From: Blakeslea trispora
Taxonomy: Eukaryota; Mucoromycota; Mucoromycetes; Mucorales; Choanephoraceae
NCBI GenBank assembly: GCA_025331445.1
Contig: JAIWNE010000252.1
Location: 1 to 17,700, forward strand
DNA: 17,700 bases
Reading direction: 5' to 3'
Made by a program: the position numbers and the translations under genes. The notes beneath the pieces are model-generated. The model did no database searches, had not been told where the DNA came from, and worked only from the letters and a program-made list of their open reading frames with translations. Positions 9,448 through 17,700 of this stretch are shown in pieces. Numbering within the stretch: position 1 is the stretch's first letter; the number at the start of each line of letters is the position of its first letter.

Positions 9448-9480
9448 TGAAATGTGACTGCGAACAGTAACTTTTTTACA
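9448..9480. repeat. 33-bp direct repeat, copy 2
   Basis: Second copy of the 33-base repeat at 9303-9335, differing at three positions (A/G exchanges). The two copies bracket the GC-rich hairpin at 9359-9382. The arrangement suggests a partial tandem duplication of a 145-base unit, or two binding sites for the same protein. Confidence 0.8.
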
Positions 9481-9509
9481 GGACCATATTATTTTAAATA
9501 TATAGGGAT

Positions 9510-10985
9510 GTAATACCATCGAGTTGCTTACCTTTGCTTTATATTAAGCGCGATTAAAAGAATTCTCATGTTGGTGTAATCATCTCCATTACTGATAATT
9601 TGGAAGTTAGTGTAATTATTGCTTCTTTTCAAGTGGTTTAGTGATGGCGTGTTTAAAAACTGCATTGTCTGCTTTGTGATGGTAAGATGAGTGACTGTAT
9701 GATAAAGACTTGAGCTGCCCAAATTGATCGTGAACAAATCTAAAAGTAAGCTGCTCTTTAGACAGATGAGAGAATGGATAAGTTAGCGATCATGTAGCAT
9801 TACTTGAGAGATTCATCTTAAGTCGGAAAGGAAACACTTTCGAGATTCAGGAAAAATAAAGGGTGTAGTAATCAATAGAGTGAAGGAAAAAAAAAAGTCG
9901 AGAAAAAAAAGTGGAGGCAAAAAAGCCAAGAAAAAAAAGAGAAAAGACAGTAATGTCGCCCCCATGAATAACACAGAATTTTGGGGGCCAATTTACTTTT
10001 AAAGTATGTCAGCTATCCTAATGTAGGTAACCTGGAACCTTCTTAAAAATTGGCCAATCAGAGCACTAAATTTCCTGTTACGAAATATAATTAACGTAAA
10101 TGTTGATGATTTGGTCTAATCCTCTCTTTGCATCATACGCTTCAACAAACAGAAAAATAGTGTCTATGATAATGATGAACTCAATTATTTAATCAAAAAG
10201 AATGAGATGTAGTCAAAAAGATGATTATATTTGAATAATGGAAAAATAAAGAGACAATCATTACATTTTAACTGAGACATCATTTACTTAGCTCGTTGAT
10301 ATTATATGCTTTGACCTGCTTTGGCATATTAAGAACATACTGTAATTGCTATGAATTGTATGGAATAAGTATTTGAAAAAGAGATTCTGCTCACGAATAG
10401 CAAAGAGACAGAATCATATATCTCATTGACAAAAGCGTTTGCACTGAGTTTAATTAAATCTATGTAAACAAGTATTACTTTATTTATAAAAGTTGACTCC
10501 TTTAAGCACATGTTAGCTTTCACTCTCTCATCTGTTGTGCATGTCGACATCTCAAACTTACATGAGCATGCGAGAAGGTAGGCCATGTTGAAAAAAGCTT
10601 AAGAAACAGAAGAAATAAATAAAAGCACTTACGGCTACCCTAGGGAGCGGTTGTTTAAATGAAAAAGGTAGAATATCTGTAAATGATTAGCTACTTCCTT
10701 AAAAATTGCAATAGTAAAGGTACATTTTGTAATCAAAGACATAGATATGTATTTAAGAATGTTTACCTTCAAGGTAATAAATAATCTGAACAAGAATTGG
10801 ACTATATATATTTTAGGAATAAATGAATGTTGATTTATCAGCGAATTTGATTCATGTTTGAATAAAAAACGATTCAAATGTTCATTGTTATGATTTTAAT
10901 AAAATTCAATAAAGAATTAACATATTCTAATAGATAAACTAAACAAAACATGATTTAGTGCCAACCAACCTACCCATTATTTATT
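9510..10985. other. Non-coding AT-rich stretch
   Basis: No protein-coding or RNA gene is supported here. Poly-A/purine-rich patches occur around 9888-9950. A GCCCCCA (9958-9964) and TGGGGGC (9982-9988) pair can form a 7-bp stem around a 17-base loop. The short open frames on the minus strand have no recognisable domain, and their composition follows the local base composition. Confidence 0.5.
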
Positions 10986-10991
10986 TTCTTC

Positions 10992-11069
10992 AAAGAGAGA
11001 AAGAAAAAAGAGAGAGAGAAAAGAGAGAGAAAAAAGAGAGAAGAAAAAGAGAGAAAAAAAAGAGAGAGA
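10992..11069. repeat. GA-rich purine tract (78 bases without a pyrimidine)
   Basis: A simple-sequence tract of A and G, mostly (GA)n and GAAAAA blocks, runs uninterrupted by C or T from 10992 to 11069 and continues with single interruptions to about 11080. It begins about 100 bases beyond the stop codon of the minus-strand coiled-coil gene. It is probably a degenerate microsatellite; polypurine runs of this kind can also form triplex DNA. Confidence 0.85.
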
Positions 11070-11169
11070 CAGAAAGAGACCAAAACAAACTAGTCAGAAC
11101 CATCCAAGCATCTAGACATAAATGATATAAGAAAAAGCAATAACAAAGACTTCCAAAGATTTAAATAAT

Positions 11170-12046
11170 TTACCGTCTTTTTGGTGATTGAGGTGCAGAA
11201 CTACCTTCATAGCAATCATTGATATCAAAATCTGATTGTGCATCCAAAGAGTTACTTGCCGAAGCGACAGAAGGAGCAGTTTCTTTGGAGATCTATAGAT
11301 TAAGTTAGTAGAAAGTCGAAAAGTGAAATAGAGTTGGAATACCTTTCTCTTTTTTGTTTGTCTTTTCGAGTGATAATAATGCTTCATCAACTCGTCCTCC
11401 AACCAAAAGTTGACGCAACGGTCTAGTGGAATGCGCTTTTGTGTCGAGTAGGTAGTTAGATACTTGCGACAGCTCTTCTTAAACTCATCAGCAAGATTAC
11501 GATAGCTTATACCAGCCCAGTCCAGTTTGGCCAACTCCAAGTCGTTAATCATCAGATCAACTGCCACTGAACCAGTTTGAAAAATTGTTCTTTTCCATGA
11601 AGCCATTACTTCGGTTTTTGCCTCCAAGATGGTATCTCGATCATCTGGTTTGATGATTACAGCATCTTGTAACCAACATTGGATGAAGTACTCCACCCGG
11701 CTGTCAAAAGGTTGTTTGCTGTTTTGCAGTTGTGATGGCATGGGATACGGTATTTTTGAATAAAATGGAGCATTATCGACCGTTTGCTCAATTGAAAAGC
11801 TCATTTGATCAGATAAATTAGCTAGTCAAAAAAGTGTTTTGTTAGTTATCAGCATGATACATTTTGTATAGAGTAAGTCATACCAACGACAGAGCTCTGT
11901 GTTACATTGTCTTTTCTGGAAACAATATCTTTCACCTCTGCTAGTTCTTCTTTCAAAGAGTTTACATCATTGCGTAATTCAATCACATTTTTTGTTAGCT
12001 GTCTGCAAGCTTGATAAATGAACATGATTTCGTTGGTCAATGGCAT
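11170..12046 (-). CDS. Unrecognised coiled-coil protein, possible transposon accessory protein
   Basis: I do not recognise this gene. Three exons read 12046-11884, 11821-11343 and 11292-11170, joined by 62-bp and 50-bp GT-AG introns with CTAAC branch-like sites. Splicing gives one continuous frame of 254 residues ending TAA at 11170. Residues 10-45 are rich in Leu, Val, Asn, Lys and Glu with heptad spacing (ELRNDVNSLKEELAEV), typical of a coiled coil. The middle (DSRVEYFIQCWLQD to IPLDRCVNFWLEDELMKHYY) looks like a compact helical domain. A basic stretch RQTKKRK lies at the second intron and could be a nuclear signal; the C-terminal tail is Ser/Asp-rich and ends SPKRR. It lies head-to-head with the Tnp2-like transposase gene 1.2 kb away. 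CACTA elements often carry a second, DNA-binding protein beside the transposase, so an accessory role is a reasonable inference, not shown. A host gene is the alternative. Confidence 0.7.
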
Positions 12047-12160
12047 ATTGTTAAGATTGAATTAAAAAAAAAAGGAAGATGGATGAATTTGATTTGAGAG
12101 AAAAGATGTTGAAGTGAAATTGAAATATAAGTAAATTAGCTTTGTTGATTTTAAACGATC

Positions 12161-12170
12161 CCTTTTTATA
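12161..12170 (-). promoter_or_regulatory. TATA-like box of the minus-strand coiled-coil gene
   Basis: On the minus strand this reads TATAAAAAGG, about 115 bases upstream of the ATG at 12046. Position and sequence suit a TATA box; the base composition here makes chance matches easy, so it is tentative. Confidence 0.4.
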
Positions 12171-13183
12171 AGTAAAAGAAGGCTCAATTAATAAACATAA
12201 AAATGTTAGGGAACTCCATTCTTCAGATGCATATGTACCTAAAGAATGGTAAGTTAAATTTTCTGGTTAGTGAAATAAAATTGAAGGGGACTCATTAGTT
12301 GTATCTGACTTGTTAACTTTAAGTCTAAGTTCAATATGCGCTGGCATTCATATCTTAAAAAAATTGTAGATGTAAATAAAGATCTTCTCCATTAGTTTCA
12401 GTTTGAACAACATCTATGTTTAACTGATCTTTTCGATAAAAATGCGTTGCAGTCACGCTTGCCAATTGATTCAAACAGCCAAAATGAAAGCACATATATC
12501 AGCTCAATGACTTTAAGTCTAATTTATAATACATTAGTATTACATAAGATGTAGATATGTTGGTCACTATATGGTCGGATGAGACCGTCAACTGTTTCAT
12601 GCTAGAATAACGTATCTTAGTATATAAAATGAGCATAAACTAGTATAACAGTCATAAAAAAGTAAATAAAATTACAGCAAGTGAGTTCATTAGCAACTTG
12701 ACTATCAGTGATACAAGCAATATGTATTACAGTTGATACAACATGTACTTTACATTTGCTTACTTAAGACATCAAATGTGTATTCCGCATTGTATTTTCA
12801 TAGAGCAAATATTCAAGATCAAAATCATTTATATCAATGCTATTAACGTATACAGACAAAACGGTTTCTGTTTTTACATATATTCGTAATAAATACATTA
12901 GAGCTTTGTAGTAGTGATTCGACTATTTGTATTAGCCGTTTGCAAATGATTATCCTTTCATCTTTTATGTTTGCTTTTGCTAAGCCAAACCATTAGTTTG
13001 CTTTTATTTACAACATCTATAACAAACATGTTTGCGTATACAGTTCTATTAACTTAACAATAAATTTGTTTGTAAGTCAAAAGCAATTTGGTCTGCTTGT
13101 TTGCTAACACTAAGCCTGATCTTGTATTTGTAAAATAGAAATTAGTTTTATTCTAATAAACAAAAGATCAATAGTAAATGTCA
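12171..13183. other. Divergent intergenic region with GTTTGC motif cluster
   Basis: AT-rich DNA between two divergently transcribed genes, with no coding potential seen. TTTGC occurs at 12755, 12939, 12970, 12976, 12997, 13031 and 13100, all on the plus strand; five are GTTTGC, and six lie within 166 bases. This is denser than expected in such AT-rich sequence. They could be binding sites for a regulator or for the transposase. The region probably holds both promoters. Confidence 0.45.
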
Positions 13184-13189
13184 TATAAA
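13184..13189 (+). promoter_or_regulatory. TATA-like box of the Tnp2-like gene
   Basis: TATAAA lies 92 bases before the ATG at 13276. It also argues against the earlier in-frame ATG at 13207, which would sit only about 20 bases from this box and thus before or at the likely transcription start. Confidence 0.4.
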
Positions 13190-13275
13190 TTAATCTGTCA
13201 ATTAGTGTGTTTGACCTTTTTTTCTCAATCTTTATTCTCTTCCAAAACTCATCACTCTATATATTCTATCTAAAA

Positions 13276-16200
13276 ATGCCTTCTCATATTTGTGTCATCT
13301 GCAACTCATCTTTTGATAGCTCCTTTGCTCTAAGCATTCACTTCGACAGATGTTTAGAAGAGGACAGTAAAAATGCACTTGCTAATTTTAGATTAGAAGA
13401 TGCTGAAGCCACGCAAATATCTGATGTTGAAGTCGATGAACCAATTGTTACTATTGGTGAACAACAACCAGATATAAGTAAGTGATACCAAACTTCATTA
13501 ATACAGAATTAATGTTCTTACCTCTTTTCATATGTAGTTGAAAGCAATCCTGTTGTCATTGAATGGACTGAAAAAGCAACTTTGGACGATTTCCATATGA
13601 CGGGTATGCAGTTCATTCAACTCTTAGACAAATACAAAATGCCTCGTCAAGGACAAAGAGAGGCTATTAACTTTATTAACACCCACATTTTACAACACGG
13701 TGTCAATGCAGGTAAATATCCATCCTCATTTCCAATCAACATCTCGAGACTTATCTTCTTTTTCACTTTTGTAGTACTTTTTGTATCAAGATACTTCAAA
13801 TCGCCTGATACATACAGACGTATCATGAAAAGAGATTCAACTGCTACCGTCCAGCATGATGTTTGTCCCAAGGGTTGTTATATATATCCAGTTGGTCGCC
13901 CTGATATAATGGTCTGCCCAAATCCCAACTGTGGTGCCCAGAGATACAGAAACGCCGACGAGGTCATTGCCTTGACCAGTTCGTTAGAGTTTAACCATAC
14001 TGATCCTTTGCCTGCTTTGGTTCCTGTGTCAACTCTGGCTTACACATCCGTCGCGCAAAAGCTTACTCAATTTTTTGTTGATGAGACTCGAGATGAGATG
14101 TTGTCTTACAGAAAGACCTTCTTCGATGACAACACTCTCAACTGTCAGTACCGTGATTACTTTTCCGGCGAGGCATACCAAAGCCTTCTTCAACAAAACA
14201 TTGTGGATGAGAACACCATCTGTCTAGTGTTGTTTGTCGACGGCTTCCAATTAAAGAACTCTTCCAAACAAAATCAAACAATGGTCAACTGTTTGATACT
14301 TAACATCCATCCCGAGCAAAGGCAAGTAAATAGATATTGTATACCTTCTTAAACTTACACTTTTGTGAACATTTGTAGAACTAAGGAATCAAACATGATT
14401 CAAGTGACAATATGTCCAGGCAAGCCATACGACCTTGTTTCTTTCCTACAGCCCGTCATTGCAGAAGTCAATCAGCTATACAATCGTGGCCTGGTCGTAA
14501 AGAGAAGCGGACAGGAAGTTTTTAGAGGCAATGTGGCCATTCTCGGCTTTACTGGTGACATACCCGGCATTCCGAATTGATGGACTTCTCTGGTCACACA
14601 AGTACCTATGGATGCCGGGTGTGTACTGTCAAAGCCGATAACTCAACAGTCGTTACTCCTCGTGGTAAATACTTTTCTTCTGAAGCTAATGAACGTACCA
14701 TTGAAAGTTTAATTGATGGTGACTTGGTAAGTTTTTCTTTTTCTTTGGCTTTGTAGTTCTTTTTCATGTACTAATCTATTCATTGTGGTAGGAACGGGGC
14801 ATGCGAGGCGTCTCTGAGCTCATCACAGGTCTACCCACTTTTCTTGGCTCTTTCTCTTTCTTTGGCGATGAATTACATATGATCGGCCATGGCTTGGGTC
14901 ATATGATCTGTAACTTGCTAGACCCCACTATCAAGGACAAGTTCTTCTCCCCTCTGCTGGTCGACTATTCTTTCGATGTTGGCCCTCTCTACAATCGATC
15001 TCAGCTTATGAGTTGTATCTCGCGTTGGACCTTTGCAAGTAGACGAACAAATCCTTCTGTTTTTGATTACACTTTCGATGGGCGCAAGCATTTCAACAGA
15101 GCAGTTGATTGTCAATACTTCTTGTTACATACTGTCCCTACCATGGTGTTGCCTTATTTGAAGCATCGTAGAACAGAGAATGCATTAATGAGCCTCGTGA
15201 ATGCATGCTCAATTTGTCTACAAAAGTCAATTAGTCCTGAGGAATTGATAGAAATGGAGAGGTAAGACTTTTGATATACATATCCAACAATCACTAACAC
15301 CAAGTTCACTAGATTCTTCAGAAAGTGGGGTGATTTCTTAATTGAAGAGGTAAATGCCAGACGGGTAACTAATCGAGTCTGGACCATGAATTGTCACTTT
15401 GCCGTCCGCCATATAACCGGTCTGATCAAACAGCATGGACCGTTACGATACTACTCTTGTCGCTCGTTGGAAAGGATATCAAAAGATACACCAACATGAT
15501 TCACTCTCCCACAAAGCCTCTTGCCGAAACAAGCAACATATTGGCGAGAGTGAAGTATTATACCCTCCTCAATAACCAGCGAGAGAATGAACGGTACATG
15601 GCTTTTCCAAGGAGAATTGATACCGACTTCATGGACCATCCTGATCAACCAGATACTTATCCGCAACTCTGGGGCAAGTTTCTTAATGTTGATCTCAACG
15701 ATGCCAGTAATATCATCAATGTCAACGTAGCCAATGTACAGGATGCATTAACCAGGTTCTACCGTCGTGTTGACCAATTAGGATCACAATTGAATTACTC
15801 AGGTGTTGTCTTGGCTGCACGCATGTTAAATGATGACACGGTATTCCATTCCCTTTGGTATAGACAGTACCAACGTCAATTGGGTCGCCCTAATTACTTT
15901 GTCTTATTTGAAGCCAAACCACGCAACAGGTAAGATCATTCACTAATTTATTTTTGTTTTCAAAAGATCTAAATACTCTTTACTTTATAGTCGAAGAAAG
16001 TTCTGGTACTTCGGTCAAATTGTATCGTTTCTCAAGCACCAGTTAGGAGCACGAACACGGTTTCTGGTCCTGTTATCTGTCAGTCGAAGCACTTCCATGA
16101 ATTGCCATGGCATCATTACCGTCGATTTTCAAGAAGACAGTTCTACAAATGATATGATGATTTGTGATGTGCAAGATATCATCACATTAGTAGGGCTGAA

Positions 16201-16300
16201 TAGGTACAACGACGAAGAACATCAATTTGCTCTTACCTGGCCGGAAGCAAAATACTATCAAAAGCTTTCACTTAGACTGAGAGGTGAAGACCTATTGTAA
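13276..16300 (+). pseudogene. CACTA/Tnp2-like transposase (Transposase_21 type), seven exons, two frame breaks
   Basis: Transposase-like gene for DNA-transposon excision and insertion. Exons: 13276-13477, 13538-13711, 13775-14321, 14379-14726, 14792-15261, 15313-15929, 15991-16300; introns 60, 63, 57, 65, 51 and 61 bp. All use GT-AG except the third, which is GC-AG. About 889 codons. The N-terminus has one C2HC zinc finger (CVICN ... HFDRC). Exon 3 carries DVCPKGCYIYP and CPNPNCGAQRY, like the Cys-rich region before the Tnp2 core, then LVLFVDGF, a probable first catalytic Asp. Exon 4 has TICPGKPYDLVSFLQPVI, GDIPGI (probable second acidic site) and HTSTYGCRVC. Exon 5 has FFGDELHMIGHG; exon 6 has GPLRYYSCRSLER; exon 7 closes with YFGQIVSFLKHQ. 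These match the Tnp2/Transposase_21 layout as I know it. Two single-base losses break the frame (about 14571-14577 and 15476-15485), so it cannot make the whole protein as read: either recent decay or assembly error. Start chosen at the Met before the zinc finger. Confidence 0.82.
14322..14378 (+). other. GC-AG intron inside the Tnp2-like gene
   Basis: The 57-bp intron starts GCAAGT after AAAG and ends TTTGTAG. Using the nearby GT at 14326 as donor would put a TAA stop immediately after the junction, whereas the GC donor joins ...HPEQR to TKESNMIQV in frame. GC donors followed by AAGT are a known minority class. Confidence 0.8.
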
Positions 16301-17700
16301 ATATACCCCTTTAAATTAGATTGTAACATACTAGCATTTATATCAAACATTGTACTTTTCTCATCATTTCATACATTACTTGCCTGTTTCCCCTTATTTA
16401 ACATTAATAATAGTATTATCTTCCATGTAAATAAAAGTAGAGAAAAAAGAAAAGAAGCGGTTTAAAAAAAGATTCTTTAATACATTTAGTGCAGATGATC
16501 GTCATCTAAACGATTTCATTTGATGGAAAAAGCAGTCAAATTTAAATTTAAGGTTATTAGATCTTGTCTTTCTCTCGTATTTGCTCTCTTCTTTTTTTAT
16601 TCTTTTCGTAACGCTCTACGTTTTATTTGCATCTTTCCAAAATTTTATTGTGCAGATTTGAAAACACTAATTCAATTTGTTTCAACCTAAAAAGTCAAGT
16701 TTATATGTTAATCTTACTTTGCATACACTGTGGTAAAAAAGACTCGCCTTTTTCCTGATAAATCATCTTCATTTTTCTGACTATCACATCCTTTACTATA
16801 AATATACTACTTAGCAAAAGGTGTCCTGCTTATCTAACGTGATGATCATTTACATCAATTGCCCATTTGTTTTTTCTTTTGGGTGTAGTCGATGAAAAAG
16901 ATACAACATACATTCAACGAGTTACCATGTTCCTCTATCTTTGTCATCCCTATCGTCAATTTTAAATGATCTTCCTCACAAGAATAAGTATTGACTACAT
17001 TAGTTGATGTAGCATTTAACACTTCGACTAACTCAAATGTCACCATATGCAATTTTAGTACTTGCCTTGGGATAGCTTATTTTTAGACTAACCAAGAATT
17101 TATCGAAGGTTTTCATGCTATGGAGTACCAAAAGTATTTGTCATTATGCAACTAGAGGTAAATCAAATCGATGAATGATTACATAGTCGACGAAATAGCA
17201 GCTTGGAAGCTCTAATACTTTAACTCAACCTTGAAGAAAAAATCCAGGAAGAGTTGGATTCTTTGAAAGCCTCAAGCTACCGAACATGATTCAAATACAA
17301 ACGACTTCATAACATACTATATGACAACTCTCAACACATCATCATTGGACAATATGAGTTTCTTTAATATAAGTACGAAGTGTCTTTATTCTTACTTTTC
17401 AATAAACACAACTATTTTCTATTAATTTGAATATCAGTGTTAGGGGATCATGTTAACTTCTCTATTTTTGTTACGGTTTGTGATGACTGCAAGTTTTGAC
17501 CTTACTGGTATAAACATCACCCTTATATTCCTTATTCCATTATGTGATTAATTATCGTATGTCAGCACTCTCTTTTAATAGCACTCTCTCCGTATCAACT
17601 TTACACATCAATGATAGAGCTTGTTGAATATAGATATTGAGTTTCTATGACAAGTAATTAACGTTTAATTCTGAATTTACATATTAACTACAAAACACTG
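16301..17700. other. AT-rich flank without a recognised gene
   Basis: Beyond the Tnp2-like gene no coding sequence, RNA gene or clear repeat was found up to the window edge. Short open frames (for example on the minus strand at 16855-17052) have no domain. The right end of a transposon carrying the gene would be expected here or beyond, but no inverted repeat matching the left side was seen by eye. Confidence 0.5.
16430..16435 (+). promoter_or_regulatory. Possible polyadenylation signal of the Tnp2-like gene
   Basis: AATAAA occurs 130 bases after the stop codon at 16298-16300. The distance is reasonable for a fungal 3' UTR, but the motif is common in DNA this rich in A and T. Confidence 0.3.

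Larger units (their letters stand above)
4060..9508 (-). mobile_element. Helitron transposon, approximate extent
   Basis: The RepHel gene defines a Helitron on the minus strand. The limits given are guesses. Helitrons start with TC and insert between A and T; on the minus strand a TC preceded by A occurs at 9508-9507, followed by a TATATATTTAAAA-like stretch, which suits a 5' end. The 3' end should be CTRR a few bases after a hairpin; the hairpin-rich repeats at 4074-4308 are in the right place, but none is followed by a clean CTRR-T. Comparison with an empty site or a second copy would fix both ends. Confidence 0.35.

Noticed and set aside
13207..13275. Earlier ATG for the Tnp2-like gene
   Set aside because: It adds a T-rich, low-complexity leader and lies about 20 bases from the TATA-like box, so it is probably upstream of or at the transcription start.
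14326..14378. GT donor (GTAAAT) for the third intron of the Tnp2-like gene
   Set aside because: It puts a stop codon directly after the junction; the GC donor four bases earlier keeps the conserved frame.
17196..17212. Small palindrome AGCTTGGAAGCT near the right edge
   Set aside because: Only a 5-bp inverted repeat; too short to support a feature in this much sequence.
10442..17439. CACTGA at 10442 and its complement ending at 17439 as CACTA-type ends of an element holding both divergent genes
   Set aside because: Similarity beyond the first six bases is weak and AT-driven, and the flanking triplets (TTG and TTA) do not match as a target duplication.

Overview
The window looks like a repeat-rich stretch of a fungal nuclear genome. 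The likely source is an early-diverging fungus of the Mucoromycota type: introns are short (50-65 bp) with CTAA(C/T)-like branch sites, intergenic DNA is very AT-rich, and the coding content is almost all transposon-derived. The organism assignment is inference; no host housekeeping gene, tRNA or rRNA was recognised.

Layout. (1) 1-~1729, minus strand: the 3' part of a Ty3/gypsy pol (end of reverse transcriptase, RNase H, integrase). It has two Trp-to-stop changes and a frameshift near the window edge, and recognisable RT homology stops beside a ~197-bp palindromic, MITE-like element (1733-1929). (2) ~1930-4060: AT-rich DNA with marked G-over-C skew and no supported gene. (3) ~4070-4310: short degenerate repeats with ACC...GGT ends, lying 3' of the next gene. 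(4) 4508-9244, minus strand: one uninterrupted Helitron RepHel gene with variant zinc knuckles, an HUH/two-Tyr Rep nuclease and a PIF1-type helicase with its motifs present. Just upstream are a perfect 10-bp GC-rich hairpin and two 33-bp direct repeats. (5) 9510-11170: non-coding, with a GC stem and a long purine tract. (6) 11170-12046, minus strand: a three-exon gene for a 254-residue coiled-coil protein that I do not recognise. (7) 12047-13275: an AT-rich divergent intergenic region with a TATA-like box on each side and a cluster of GTTTGC motifs. (8) 13276-16300, plus strand: a seven-exon gene for a CACTA/Tnp2-like (Transposase_21-type) transposase of about 889 codons, with two single-base frame breaks and one GC-AG intron. 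(9) 16301-17700: AT-rich, no gene supported.

How the parts relate. Three transposon classes (LTR retrotransposon, Helitron, CACTA-like DNA transposon) lie side by side, with a small palindromic element at the edge of the first. The Helitron gene is intact and the gypsy copy is degraded. The Tnp2-like gene has all its splice sites but two small indels, so it is either recently damaged or carries assembly errors. The head-to-head pairing of the unknown coiled-coil gene with the Tnp2-like gene is the most promising candidate for an undescribed unit: a two-gene DNA transposon, transposase plus accessory protein. Terminal inverted repeats for it were not found by eye.
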